Positions 44,839-53,869 of a stretch of 64,000 nucleotides of DNA are shown here, one piece after another. The translations under genes were made by a program, and so were the position numbers. Every line of letters starts with the position of its first letter. Within the stretch, counting starts at the first letter, position 1. Under the pieces are notes generated by a model. The model ran no database searches and was not told where the DNA came from. It saw nothing but the letters and a program-made list of their open reading frames with translations. This DNA comes from Rhodococcus sp. 14-2483-1-2 (GTDB taxonomy: Bacteria > Actinomycetota > Actinomycetes > Mycobacteriales > Mycobacteriaceae), in the NCBI RefSeq assembly GCF_002259405.1, contig NZ_NPFW01000013.1, forward strand, positions 1 through 64,000. The letters run 5' to 3'.

Positions 44839-46323
44839 ATGACTGCAGTCCAGGAATCGGCCGCACCGACGTTGCCGACCGGCACCGCCACCGAGCTCTA
44901 CATCTCGGGGCAGTGGCGCGGTGCATCCGACGGAGGCACCTTCACCGATATCAACCCCACCACGGAACAGCCTCTGGCCGAGGTTGCTGCGGCCACCGCG
45001 TCGGACGTCGATGCCGCGGTGCGTGCGGCCCGCGCACAACTGGGTGGAGAGTGGGGCGCGACCCCCGGTGCGACTCGGGGGAAGCTGCTCAACCGGATCG
45101 CCGACCTCATCGAGCGGGACGGGGATCTGCTGGCGCGGCTCGAGGCTCTCGATGTCGGCAAGCCGGTGGGCCAACCGGCCATGCTCGACATCCCCAATGC
45201 CGCAGCCACGTTCCGACACTTCGCCGGCTGGGCCGACAAGATCACCGGCAGCTCCATCCCCACCGCGGGATACTTCGGGCAGCCGACGCACTCGTACACC
45301 GTCCGTGAGCCGGTGGGCGTCATCGGGATGATCGTTCCCTGGAACACCCCGCTGATGATCGCCGGATGGAAGCTCGCGCCCGCTCTGGCCGCCGGAAACA
45401 CCGTGGTCGTCAAGCCGCCGGAGGATGCGCCACTGTCCATCCTGCATCTGGCTCGTCTGATCGACGAGGCGGGCGTACCTGCCGGAGTGGTCAATGTCGT
45501 TCCAGGATTGGGTGAAGTGACCGGAGACGCGTTGGTCGGGCATCCGGACGTCGACAAGATCAGCTTCACCGGCAGTCCTCGGGTCGGCAAGCTCATCGCC
45601 AACAAGGCTGCCGATACGTTCAAGCGGACCACGCTCGAACTCGGCGGAAAGTCCCCGCAGATCATTCTCGAGGACGCGGATCTCGAGGCGGCGATCAACG
45701 GAACCGCGATGGGACTGTTCTTCAACCAGGGCCAGGTGTGTGCTGCCGGAACCCGAGTGCTCGTGCATCGCTCGCTGTACTCGCAGGTGGTGGATGGTTT
45801 GGCCGCTGCGGCGTCGGCTCAGGTGTTGGGTGATCCGTTCGATCCGTCGACGACGATGGGCGCACTGGTCAATGCCACCCAACGCGACAGTGTCCTCGGG
45901 TACATCCAGGCCGGACGCGACGGCGGAGCGCGGGTGGCGGCGGGCGGCGGGCGGCCCGACGGCGCAGGGTATTTCGTCGAGCCGACGATCTTCGCCGACG
46001 CGGACAACAACATGAAGATCGCGCAGGAGGAGATCTTCGGGCCCGTCGGAACGGTGATTCCGTTCGACACCGCCGACGAGGCCATCGCCATCGCCAACGG
46101 CACGGTGTACGGGCTGGCCGCCTCGATCTGGACCCGCGACGTGTCGAGGGCGCACACGCTGGCCGCGCAGGTTCGTTCCGGTGCGGTGTGGGTGAATGGT
46201 TGGGCGGCAATCGATCCCGCGCTCCCCTGGGGTGGCATGAAATCCAGTGGCACGGGCCGTGAACTCGGGTGGGCGGGCATCGAGGCCAACACCGAGGAGA
46301 AAGTTGTCACGATAGTTCTGTAG
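44839..46323 (+). CDS. Aldehyde dehydrogenase, probable phenylacetaldehyde dehydrogenase
   Basis: 494 residues. MIVPWNTPL (cofactor loop), LELGGKSPQIILEDADLE (Glu) and NQGQVCAAGTRV (catalytic Cys) are intact, and PWGGMKSSGTGRELG is the C-terminal signature. GAAGGAG precedes ATG 44839. It would oxidise an aldehyde to the acid with NAD(P)+. Surrounding amine oxidase, GMC oxidoreductase and paa genes make phenylacetaldehyde the likely substrate (as for FeaB). It is divergent from the nitrilase operon and ends at a hairpin terminator. Confidence 0.85.
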   Translation: MTAVQESAAPTLPTGTATELYISGQWRGASDGGTFTDINPTTEQPLAEVAAATASDVDAAVRAARAQLGGEWGATPGATRGKLLNRIADLIERDGDLLARLEALDVGKPVGQPAMLDIPNAAATFRHFAGWADKITGSSIPTAGYFGQPTHSYTVREPVGVIGMIVPWNTPLMIAGWKLAPALAAGNTVVVKPPEDAPLSILHLARLIDEAGVPAGVVNVVPGLGEVTGDALVGHPDVDKISFTGSPRVGKLIANKAADTFKRTTLELGGKSPQIILEDADLEAAINGTAMGLFFNQGQVCAAGTRVLVHRSLYSQVVDGLAAAASAQVLGDPFDPSTTMGALVNATQRDSVLGYIQAGRDGGARVAAGGGRPDGAGYFVEPTIFADADNNMKIAQEEIFGPVGTVIPFDTADEAIAIANGTVYGLAASIWTRDVSRAHTLAAQVRSGAVWVNGWAAIDPALPWGGMKSSGTGRELGWAGIEANTEEKVVTIVL

Positions 46324-46331
46324 AGCTGACG

Positions 46332-46377
46332 CAGGTGAGCGGAAACTCGACCCCTGCTACGAGGTTCCGCTCACCTG
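46332..46377 (+). terminator. Hairpin terminator after the aldehyde dehydrogenase gene
   Basis: CAGGTGAGCGGAAACTCG (46332-46349) pairs with 46360-46377 at 17 of 18 positions around a 10-base loop, starting 8 bases after the stop codon. The remaining bases to 46533 hold no recognisable gene. Confidence 0.8.
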
Positions 46378-46533
46378 GGGTAACGCGCTGTTTACCGAAG
46401 AACACGCGATTCGTAACGAGCAGGTCGCAAGATTTAGTTCAACGGGCGTAGAAGCAACGTCCGAACGGATCGGAAGGCGATGATGACGATGCCCGAACCC
46501 TAGGTCCGAGCAGGGAGCCGCTACCGTAGGGCT

Positions 46534-47115
46534 GTGCCGAAGCTCGTGGATCACGACGAACGCCGCCGCGCGATCACCGCGGCAACCTGGCGTTTGATCG
46601 CTGCCAAGGGGATCGATGCCGCGAACATGCGGGACATTGCGACCGAGGCGGGATACACGAACGGTGCGCTGAGCCACTACTTCGCGGGCAAGGACGAGAT
46701 ACTTCGCACCGCGTTCGAGCACGTCTTCGAGGCAACGAACCGCCGCATCGACGAAGCGCTCGGCGATGCAACGGGATTCGATGCCCTCCGCATCTTCTGT
46801 CGAGAAGTGATGCCGACGACCGACGAGACTCTACTCGAGGCGAGAATTGCAGTCTCGTTGTGGCAGCGCGCGATGTACGACGAGCACATGGACGACACCA
46901 ACCGTCGATCCCTGGTCTCGTGGCGGGCGCGGATGGCGGAGTTTCTCGAGCAGGCTCGCGAGGAAGGTGACGCAGGCGACTTCGACGTCGATCTCGCCGT
47001 CGAAACGTTGCTCAACATGATGATGGGCATGCAGATTCTCGGCGTGCTCACCCCCGACGACACCACTGCCGAGCGGCAGTTCGAGATGCTCGACCGGTTC
47101 ATAGCTCAGCTGTAG
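46534..47115 (+). CDS. TetR-family regulator (BetI-like)
   Basis: 193 residues with a GTG start at 46534. HTH at about residues 28-50 (MRDIATEAGYTNGALSHYF), then an all-helical ligand domain with the C-terminal TetR_C6/BetI-like pattern. It lies 88 bases upstream of the copper amine oxidase gene on the same strand and probably regulates it together with the APC permease. BetI-like regulators often respond to amines, aldehydes or acyl-CoAs; the effector here is unknown. Confidence 0.82.
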   Translation: MPKLVDHDERRRAITAATWRLIAAKGIDAANMRDIATEAGYTNGALSHYFAGKDEILRTAFEHVFEATNRRIDEALGDATGFDALRIFCREVMPTTDETLLEARIAVSLWQRAMYDEHMDDTNRRSLVSWRARMAEFLEQAREEGDAGDFDVDLAVETLLNMMMGMQILGVLTPDDTTAERQFEMLDRFIAQL

Positions 47116-47203
47116 CCACCCTGCGGGCGGACGACTCGTGTTCTCTCGCATGTCTTCGTTATTCAACGTATGTAGAACCAACACTCGACCTCGAGGATGA
47201 CTC

Positions 47204-49150
47204 ATGCCAACCCTTACGCCCCACGCAATCGACCACGCGTTGTCGTTGCCCACCGAAGACGAGATCGCACAGGTTCGAGGCATCGTCGACGCCGCTGGAT
47301 TCGTCACTGCCGCAACCCGGTTCGTCTACGTCGGACTGGACGAACCGGACAAGGCCGAGCTGTATGTCGCGGAACCGACCACCCGACGCACCTTCCGGGT
47401 GCTGTTGCACGACATTTCGACACCCGACGCCGTCGACCTTCTCGTGTCCCTCGACGAGCCTCAGGTGATCGGCTCCACCCGGCTCGACGCGATCCGTGAT
47501 GGCCAGATGCCGGTGCTCGACGAGGAATTCGAGCTCGTCGAGAGTGTGCTCTCCACCGACCCGGACTGGCTTGCCGCACTGGCCGCGCGCGGACTGGACG
47601 TAGCCGACGTTCGAGTGGCTCCCCTGTCGGCAGGCGTATTCGACTACCCGGGCGAGCATGGTCGACGCATACTGCGCGGCTTGGCTTTTCGGCAGGATTA
47701 CCCCGCCGATCACGCGTGGGCGCATCCCATCGACGGACTGGTCGCCTTCGTGGACGTGATGAATCGGACGGTGGACAAGGTTGTCGACCTGGGTGTGGTT
47801 CCCATCCCGGAGGAGTCGGGCAACTTCGACGATCTTTCTGTCACCGGCCCGCTGCGCAGCACGCAGAAGCCCATCGAGATCACCCAACCCGATGGTCCGA
47901 GCTTCACGGTTCGGGGCAATCGCGTCGACTGGGAGAAGTGGTCCTTCCGAGTCGGCTTCGATGTGCGAGAAGGTTTGGTACTGCACCAGATCGGGTTCGA
48001 GGACGCCGGTACCGTCCGGCCGATCGTCCACCGCGCTTCGATCGCCGAAATGGTTGTGCCCTACGGTGATCCATCGCCGGTGCGGTCGTGGCAGAACTAC
48101 TTCGACACCGGTGAGTACCTGGTGGGACGGTATGCGAACTCCCTCGAACTCGGCTGCGACTGCGTCGGGGACATCACGTATTTCGATGCTGTGATCGCGG
48201 ACGAATTCGGCAATCCGAAGACGCTGACCAATGCCGTGTGCATGCACGAGGAGGACTTCGGGGTGCTGTGGAAGCACACCGATCTGTGGTCGGGTTCGCA
48301 CGAGACCCGCCGCCAGCGCCGACTCGTGATCTCCTTCTTCACCACCATCGGCAACTACGACTACGGCTTCTTCTGGTACCTGTACCTCGACGGCACCATC
48401 GAATTCGAGGTCAAGGCAACCGGAATCGTCTTCACCTCCGGGCATCCCGGTGGTGACTACCCCTACGCAACAGAGATCGCCCCTGGACTCGGAGCGCCGT
48501 GTCACCAGCACCTGTTCAGCGCGCGACTCGACATGATGGTCGACGGTATCGGCAACTCCGTCGAGGAGATCGAGACCCGCCGAGTGCCGATGGGGCCGGA
48601 CAACCTGCACGGCAACGCCTTTGCCCTGCAACACACACCGCTCGCGACCGAATCCGAGGCCCAACGCGTCGCCGACGGCACGGTCGGCCGCGTCTGGCAC
48701 GTCACCAATCCCACCTCGCTGAGCCGGCTCGGAAAGCCCGTCGGATACACGCTGCACCCCGAGGGTCAGCCGCTGCTGCTGGCCGATGACAACTCGTCGA
48801 TTGCGCGACGGGCCACGTTCGCCACCAAGCATCTGTGGGTGACGCAGTTCGACCGGAGCGAACGTTATGCCGCAGGCGATTTCGTCAATCAGCACCACGG
48901 TGGAGCCGGTCTGCCCGAGTTCGTGCGAGCAGACCGTAGCCTCATCGACGAGGACATCGTGCTGTGGCACACGTTCGGGCTCACGCACTTCCCGAGGCCG
49001 GAGGACTGGCCGATCATGCCGGTGGACTACACCGGCTTCAAACTGAAGCCTGCAGGATTCTTCGATCGCAACCCCACCCTCGATGTGCCGAGAACGACCT
49101 CTGCGCACTGTGCCGTCTCGAGCTGCGCGGGCGGTGAGCAGAGTGTCTGA
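47204..49150 (+). CDS. Copper amine oxidase (primary-amine oxidase, TPQ enzyme)
   Basis: 648 residues, close to Arthrobacter phenethylamine oxidase in length and motifs. Asn384-Tyr385-Asp386-Tyr387 is the topaquinone site, Tyr385 being the self-processed residue; Asp301 ([11 protein letters not shown]) is the catalytic base; CHQHLF and [12 protein letters not shown] carry copper-ligand His residues. It oxidises a primary amine to aldehyde with release of NH3 and H2O2. With the nearby ALDH and paa genes, phenethylamine to phenylacetaldehyde to phenylacetate is the likely route. No signal peptide, so cytoplasmic. The 3' end overlaps the start of the permease gene. Confidence 0.93.
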   Translation: MPTLTPHAIDHALSLPTEDEIAQVRGIVDAAGFVTAATRFVYVGLDEPDKAELYVAEPTTRRTFRVLLHDISTPDAVDLLVSLDEPQVIGSTRLDAIRDGQMPVLDEEFELVESVLSTDPDWLAALAARGLDVADVRVAPLSAGVFDYPGEHGRRILRGLAFRQDYPADHAWAHPIDGLVAFVDVMNRTVDKVVDLGVVPIPEESGNFDDLSVTGPLRSTQKPIEITQPDGPSFTVRGNRVDWEKWSFRVGFDVREGLVLHQIGFEDAGTVRPIVHRASIAEMVVPYGDPSPVRSWQNYFDTGEYLVGRYANSLELGCDCVGDITYFDAVIADEFGNPKTLTNAVCMHEEDFGVLWKHTDLWSGSHETRRQRRLVISFFTTIGNYDYGFFWYLYLDGTIEFEVKATGIVFTSGHPGGDYPYATEIAPGLGAPCHQHLFSARLDMMVDGIGNSVEEIETRRVPMGPDNLHGNAFALQHTPLATESEAQRVADGTVGRVWHVTNPTSLSRLGKPVGYTLHPEGQPLLLADDNSSIARRATFATKHLWVTQFDRSERYAAGDFVNQHHGGAGLPEFVRADRSLIDEDIVLWHTFGLTHFPRPEDWPIMPVDYTGFKLKPAGFFDRNPTLDVPRTTSAHCAVSSCAGGEQSV

Positions 49151-50561
49151 TAGCCAATCGAATTCGACGGCCGGTGCGCTACGCGGTTCCATCGGCGTCG
49201 TCGGGATCGTATTCCTGGTCATCGCCGCTGCAGCGCCGCTGACCGCCATCGGTGGGGCCCTGCCGGTCATGATCGCGACAGGCAACGGAGCAGGTGCTCC
49301 GCTCGCCTACATCGTCGCGGCGATCGTCCTGCTGATCTTCAGCGTCGGCTACGCGGCCATGAGCCGTCACATGGTGGACACCGGTGCGTTCTACGCCTAC
49401 GTGGAGAAGGGGCTCGGGAGAACCATGGGCCTCGGCGCTGCGGGTCTGGCGCTGCTGACGTACACCGCCATTCAAGCGGGCATCTACGGCCTTGCTGCAT
49501 CGACCGTCGACAGCCTGGTCGTGAAGTACGGCGGACCCGACCTGCCGTGGTGGTTGTGGGCGCTCGGTCTCGTCGCGATCGTGGCGCTGCTCGGCTACCG
49601 CAGCATCGATCTCGGTGCCAAGGTGCTCGGGGTCCTGCTGGTGCTGGAGATCGGCATCATCGTGATCCTGTCGATCGCGGTGTTCGCCAAGGGCGGTGCC
49701 GCCGGCATCGACGTCGAATCCTTCACGCCCTCGGCCTTCTTCAGCGGATCCCCGGGAATCGCCCTGATGTTCGCGATCGCGTCGTTCGTCGGCTTCGAGG
49801 CCACCGCTATTTACGGCGAGGAGGCACGTAACCCCACTCGGACCGTTCCGATCGCGACCTACGCCGCCGTCGTCACCATCGGATTGGTGTACGCGGTGTC
49901 GAGTTGGGCTGTGGTACTCGCCTTCGGCAGTGCGTCCGTAGCGCAGGCCGCTGCCGACGACACGGCGGGATTGACCTTTGCCGCTGCCGCCCAGTACTTG
50001 GGTCCGATGTCGGCGGACATCATGGAAATCATGTTGGTGACCAGTCTCTTCGCCGCGCTGCTCGCGTTCCACAACGCGATCGGACGGTACGTATTCGCAC
50101 TGGCTCGCAAGGGCGTTGCCCCGTCGATTTTGGCTCGCACGCACTCTCGGCACGGCTCCCCGCACATGGGGTCGCTGTTCCAGACCGCCTCGGCAGCAGT
50201 GGTTCTCGTGGTCTTCGCGGCAGCAGGCGCAGATCCGGTGCTGGAACTGTTCACCTGGATGTCCGGACTGGCCACCGTGAGCATCCTGGCTCTGATGATC
50301 CTCACGGGCGGCGCGATCATCGCGTTCTTCCGTCGATCGACCGTGGATAGACGCACCTGGCACACCGTCGTCGCCCCGGCACTCGGAACCCTGGGATTGG
50401 TGGCGATTCTGAGTCTCGTGCTGGACAATTTCACGCTGCTGATCGGTGGTTCGGGAGTGCTCGCTGCCCTTCTGTTGATCGTCGTCGTGGCATTCTTCGT
50501 GGGAGGAACAGTGACGGCACGAGCGACTCGGAGTCGAACTCTCGAGACGACGGAGGTCTGA
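49143..50561 (+). CDS. APC-family amino acid/amine permease
   Basis: 472 residues from GTG 49143 (GTG 49134 is an alternative). About 12 membrane helices; the N-terminal [24 protein letters not shown] and central [15 protein letters not shown] are the APC helix 1 and helix 6 substrate regions. It overlaps the amine oxidase stop by 8 bases, so it is translationally coupled to it and probably imports the amine that enzyme oxidises (phenethylamine or similar). Substrate inferred from coupling. Confidence 0.88.
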   Translation: MSDSQSNSTAGALRGSIGVVGIVFLVIAAAAPLTAIGGALPVMIATGNGAGAPLAYIVAAIVLLIFSVGYAAMSRHMVDTGAFYAYVEKGLGRTMGLGAAGLALLTYTAIQAGIYGLAASTVDSLVVKYGGPDLPWWLWALGLVAIVALLGYRSIDLGAKVLGVLLVLEIGIIVILSIAVFAKGGAAGIDVESFTPSAFFSGSPGIALMFAIASFVGFEATAIYGEEARNPTRTVPIATYAAVVTIGLVYAVSSWAVVLAFGSASVAQAAADDTAGLTFAAAAQYLGPMSADIMEIMLVTSLFAALLAFHNAIGRYVFALARKGVAPSILARTHSRHGSPHMGSLFQTASAAVVLVVFAAAGADPVLELFTWMSGLATVSILALMILTGGAIIAFFRRSTVDRRTWHTVVAPALGTLGLVAILSLVLDNFTLLIGGSGVLAALLLIVVVAFFVGGTVTARATRSRTLETTEV

Positions 50562-50566
50562 CACCG

Positions 50567-51049
50567 ATGGTCATGACGGTGCTGATGGCGCTCGGTGCAG
50601 TGGGTGCTGTTCTCCCGCTGCTCGGACGTGGCAAGCACACGGGGCGGGTGCGGTGGGCTCACCTGTGCATGGGCACCGTCATGGCAGCCATGGTGGCCTT
50701 CGGTACCGACCCATCCATGGCGCTGATATCGATACTCGCTCTAGTTGCGGCTGCCGTACACGTCACCGCGGACCGGCCGAGCAGAACCCGCTCGATTCCA
50801 TGCGCGGTGGACCTGACTTGCATGGCCGTGCTGCTGATGATGCTGCCGCCCATGCACTCCCACGCGGAATCGCAGGCGACGACGCGGCACCGGCACGGAG
50901 TCGAGGCCGATCCGAGGATCATCGCCGCGCTGCTCCTGGTGGGGTGGATGGCCGTGACGATCCATTTGCTGCGCACGAACCCGCCTGGACTGCGAGTGAC
51001 CGCTGGTTCCGCACTGATGATCCTGGGAATGGCACCGATGGCCTTCTGA
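50567..51049 (+). CDS. Small Met/His-rich membrane protein, function unknown
   Basis: 160 residues, starting six bases after the permease stop, so likely in the amine oxidase operon. Four to five hydrophobic helices rich in Met; between the second and third lies MLPPMHSHAESQ followed by RHRHG, a Met/His-rich hydrophilic loop. I recognise no characterised family; it resembles DUF5134-type actinobacterial membrane proteins in general form. Because the operon encodes a copper enzyme, metal handling is possible but unproven. Confidence 0.6.
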   Translation: MVMTVLMALGAVGAVLPLLGRGKHTGRVRWAHLCMGTVMAAMVAFGTDPSMALISILALVAAAVHVTADRPSRTRSIPCAVDLTCMAVLLMMLPPMHSHAESQATTRHRHGVEADPRIIAALLLVGWMAVTIHLLRTNPPGLRVTAGSALMILGMAPMAF

Positions 51050-51066
51050 CCCAGCTTGCTCATGGT

Positions 51067-51103
51067 GGTGCGCATCTGACCCACAATGTGTGCGCGCAGT
51101 GAC
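51067..51103 (+). promoter_or_regulatory. Direct-repeat operator upstream of the second GMC gene
   Basis: GTGCGC at 51068-51073 and 51090-51095 (22-base period) lies within a block matching the ALDH promoter element at 44719-44748 at 28 of 30 positions. It ends about 70 bases before the GMC start. It is on the same strand relative to the gene as in the ALDH case, supporting one common regulator, probably one of the AraC proteins. Confidence 0.6.
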
Positions 51104-51128
51104 ATGTTTGTGCTCGCGGATTCGACCA

Positions 51129-51152
51129 CTGTTGTGTCGACGGTCACAACAG
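51129..51152 (+). promoter_or_regulatory. Inverted repeat next to the GMC ribosome-binding site
   Basis: CTGTTGTG (51129-51136) and CACAACAG (51145-51152) are perfect 8-bp arms with an 8-base spacer containing TCGAC. It abuts the AGAAGGAGG ribosome-binding site, so it could be an operator or an RNA hairpin affecting translation of the GMC gene. Confidence 0.45.
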
Positions 51153-51165
51153 AAGGAGGTAGCGC

Positions 51166-52686
51166 ATGTCGACGGATTACATCGTAGTGGGAGCAGGATC
51201 AGCAGGAAGCGTCCTCGCCAGGAGGCTTCTCGACGCAGGACACACCGTGCACGTGATCGAGGCCGGTCCCGTGGACACCGACCCGGCGATTCACTCCCCG
51301 CAGGGCTGGCCGACGCTGTTGGGCGGCTCGCAGGACTGGGGACTGTTCACCACCCCGCAGAGACACGCCAACGATCGGCGTATCTTCTGGCCGCGCGGAC
51401 GCGTACTCGGCGGCAGCTCGTCCCTCAACGGAATGATCTACGTGCGAGGGCATTCCAGCGACTACGACGGGTGGGCGTCGGTCACCGGTGATGCCGGGTG
51501 GGCCTGGGAGAGCGTGCTGCCTCTGTTCAAGCGTTCGGAGTCGCACGAGCTCGGTGCCAACGAGTTCCACGGCGGCGACGGGCCACTGCCGGTGTCCATC
51601 ATGGGTACCCCGCATCCGCTGGCGGCGGCCTTCGTCGACGCGGCAGTCGAACACGGCCACAAGCTGATCGACGACTTCAACGCCGACGAGATGGTGGGTG
51701 CCGGCTACAACCACACCACCACCCGTGACGGCGAACGAATGAGCGCGTGGAAGAGCTTCGTCGGACCGGTGCTGAACAATCCCGATCTGACCGTCACCAC
51801 CGGGGCGCTCGTGCACAAGGTGGTGCTCGAGAACGGCCGAGCTATGGGAATCGAGTTCAGCCGCGGCGATACCGAACCGCAGCGTGCGTTCGCCGACCAC
51901 GAGGTGATCCTGTGTGGCGGCACACTGGGCTCTCCGAAGGCATTGCTGCTCAGTGGAATCGGGCCAACAGCGCACCTCGCAGCACTCGGAATCGACACGG
52001 TCGTCGACCTGCCGGGCGTCGGCGAGAACCTGCACGACCATTTGTTGCTGAGCAACATCTACGAGTCACTCGAGCCGCTCGCCGCCGGCACCAACAACCT
52101 GCTCGAAGCGCAGTTGTATGCCCGCAGTACCGGATGGGCAGGCGCTGCACCGGATCTGCAGCCTCTGTTCATGCACATTCCGTACCCCGCCGACGGATAT
52201 CCGGTGCCCGAGAACGGATACACCATTGCACCCGGCATCGTCGCTCCCCGCTCGCGGGGGACTCTGCGGTTGGCGTCCTCGGACCCCAGCGAACTGCCAC
52301 TGGCGGATCCGAACATCCTGGCCGATCCGTACGACCTGGAGGCCATGGTCGACGCGGTCGAGATCTGCCGCGAGATCGGTGCCTCCGACGCGTTCGCGCC
52401 GTGGCGCAAGGCCGAGGTGGTCCCTGGACCGAGCGCGCGCACCCGCGACGACCTACGGGCCTACGTCCGACAGACCGCCGGTACGTACCACCACCAGGTC
52501 GGCACCTGCAAGATGGGAGCCGAGTCGGACGTCGATGCCGTTGTCGGAGCAGACCTTCGGGTCCGCGGTGTCGAGGGGCTACGGGTCGCGGACGCGTCGA
52601 TCATGCCCACGGTGCCGTCGGGCAACACCAACGCGCCATCCATCATGGTGGGAGAGAGGGCCTCGGATCTGATCCTGGGAAGCTAG
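51166..52686 (+). CDS. GMC-family FAD alcohol oxidoreductase (second copy)
   Basis: 506 residues. GAGSAG FAD fold at the N-terminus, WPRGRVLGGSSSLNGM and GTLGSPKALLLSGIGP signatures, and catalytic pair in YHHQVGTCKMG and NTNAPSIM. AGAAGGAGG precedes ATG 51166. It is a paralogue of 17054-18562. By analogy with that benzyl-type module, it may oxidise 2-phenylethanol to phenylacetaldehyde, which the ALDH at 44839 would convert to phenylacetate; the shared promoter element with that ALDH supports joint use. Substrate not shown by sequence. Confidence 0.85.
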   Translation: MSTDYIVVGAGSAGSVLARRLLDAGHTVHVIEAGPVDTDPAIHSPQGWPTLLGGSQDWGLFTTPQRHANDRRIFWPRGRVLGGSSSLNGMIYVRGHSSDYDGWASVTGDAGWAWESVLPLFKRSESHELGANEFHGGDGPLPVSIMGTPHPLAAAFVDAAVEHGHKLIDDFNADEMVGAGYNHTTTRDGERMSAWKSFVGPVLNNPDLTVTTGALVHKVVLENGRAMGIEFSRGDTEPQRAFADHEVILCGGTLGSPKALLLSGIGPTAHLAALGIDTVVDLPGVGENLHDHLLLSNIYESLEPLAAGTNNLLEAQLYARSTGWAGAAPDLQPLFMHIPYPADGYPVPENGYTIAPGIVAPRSRGTLRLASSDPSELPLADPNILADPYDLEAMVDAVEICREIGASDAFAPWRKAEVVPGPSARTRDDLRAYVRQTAGTYHHQVGTCKMGAESDVDAVVGADLRVRGVEGLRVADASIMPTVPSGNTNAPSIMVGERASDLILGS

Positions 52687-52723
52687 GGGACCGGACAGGC
52701 TTGTTGCACCCGCGAAACGTGGA

Positions 52724-52753
52724 GGTGACGTCACCGAAGTGCAGTGACGTCAC
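52724..52753. promoter_or_regulatory. Tandem GTGACGTCAC palindromes upstream of an AraC gene
   Basis: GGTGACGTCACC (52724-52735) and GTGACGTCAC (52744-52753) are perfect palindromes with centres 19 bases apart, 53 bases before the AraC start. Two identical sites nearly two helical turns apart suggest cooperative binding of a dimeric regulator, perhaps autoregulation. Confidence 0.5.
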
Positions 52754-52806
52754 CATGGATGGTGCATGCCTCGTGCGGAGGTCATCGGTATTCGAGCGGA
52801 GTCGAC

Positions 52807-53754
52807 ATGGTCGTGCACGATTTGTCCACCCACCGTCGAAGCGATCGATTCGAGGTGTGGCGGGAGGTGATCTGCCGTGAGTTCACTCCGCTCACACCCG
52901 AGACCGAGTCGATCGTCGACGGCGGTTTCGATGCCCGCGTCGAATTGAGGCCACTCGGGTCGACCAATCGCGCCGTGCTCGAGTCCGTAGGGCAACGCAT
53001 CGCGCACGGAGAGAAGGAAGTAGCGCACACCGGTGAGGGCGTCTACTTCGTGAACGTCCAATTGGCCGGTACCTGTCGGGTTCGCACGGAATCTGCAGGT
53101 GCCGTCAATGTCGTGCCCGGTCAATTCACCGTTGTGGACACCACTCGTCCGTACTGGTTCGACTACGAGGGTCCCTGGCGCGTCATGTCCTACCAGGTCC
53201 CGCACAGCTGCCTGGCGCAGTCGGGCCTACCGCAGGCACCGACGATCGGACGTCCGTTGGATACGTGTGCGGGTACCGGCCTGGCACTGACGTCGATAAT
53301 GAAAGCTCTGTGGGAGCTCGCCCCGGATGAGTCGACGTCGTCAGGCTTACATCTCGAGCGCGCTTTCTATGCCACTGTTGCGGCAGTTCTCGGTGAAACG
53401 TGGGGGACTGCCGCAGACTCGTCGAGCGCGATCACAGCGGCGGCGACCGAATACATCCGCACGCATCTGGGTGACCCAGAGTTGTCCGTTTCGGTTGTCG
53501 CGCGCGCGTTGTCGGTGTCGCCGCGGACCGTCCACTACGCCTTTTCCAAGGGAGCGTCGTTTGCCACGGTGTTGCGTGAGCACCGACTGGCTGCGATCGC
53601 CGCTGTGCTGAGAGACCCGAACAACTCGGCCGGTATCTCGCGGATTGCGATTCGCCACGGCATGGTCGATGCGAGCTCGTTCAGTAGGGCCTTCCGACAG
53701 CAGTACTCGATGTCTGCACGCGACTATCGGGCACAGGCGCGCCGCTCGGCGTGA
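52807..53754 (+). CDS. AraC-family regulator (FeaR-like)
   Basis: 315 residues. ATG 52807 (CGGAG upstream) was preferred to ATG 52744, because the latter start lies inside the palindromic site and the conserved N-terminus (RFEVWREVICREF) follows 52807. Ligand domain motif VPGQFTVVDTTRPYWFDYEG, then double HTH ending SSFSRAFRQQYSMSARDYR. FeaR, an AraC protein of this type, activates amine oxidase and phenylacetaldehyde dehydrogenase genes in Escherichia coli, so control of the amine/alcohol/aldehyde genes here is plausible. The flavoprotein gene follows by 115 bases. Confidence 0.85.
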   Translation: MVVHDLSTHRRSDRFEVWREVICREFTPLTPETESIVDGGFDARVELRPLGSTNRAVLESVGQRIAHGEKEVAHTGEGVYFVNVQLAGTCRVRTESAGAVNVVPGQFTVVDTTRPYWFDYEGPWRVMSYQVPHSCLAQSGLPQAPTIGRPLDTCAGTGLALTSIMKALWELAPDESTSSGLHLERAFYATVAAVLGETWGTAADSSSAITAAATEYIRTHLGDPELSVSVVARALSVSPRTVHYAFSKGASFATVLREHRLAAIAAVLRDPNNSAGISRIAIRHGMVDASSFSRAFRQQYSMSARDYRAQARRSA

Positions 53755-53767
53755 GGACCCGGGGACG

Positions 53768-53794
53768 TTGCGCACACAGCACAGAGTCTTGCGC
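53768..53794 (+). promoter_or_regulatory. TTGCGC direct repeat upstream of the flavoprotein gene
   Basis: TTGCGC occurs at 53768-53773 and 53789-53794, exactly 21 bases apart, each followed by a CACAGCA-like run. The downstream part (CACAGCAAGACC) resembles CACACAAGACC just after the ALDH element at 44750. It is about 76 bases before the start codon, as in the other two promoters. Confidence 0.55.
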
Positions 53795-53869
53795 TGCACA
53801 GCAAGACCATCGGAGTGCTCCGGCGGTGAAATGGGAGTCTGCAACTCGCCGACTGGAAGAGGACGCCCC

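Noticed and set aside
46534-47115. Naming the TetR gene paaR
   Set aside because: It is next to the amine oxidase, 14 kb from paaA; nothing in the sequence ties it to phenylacetyl-CoA.
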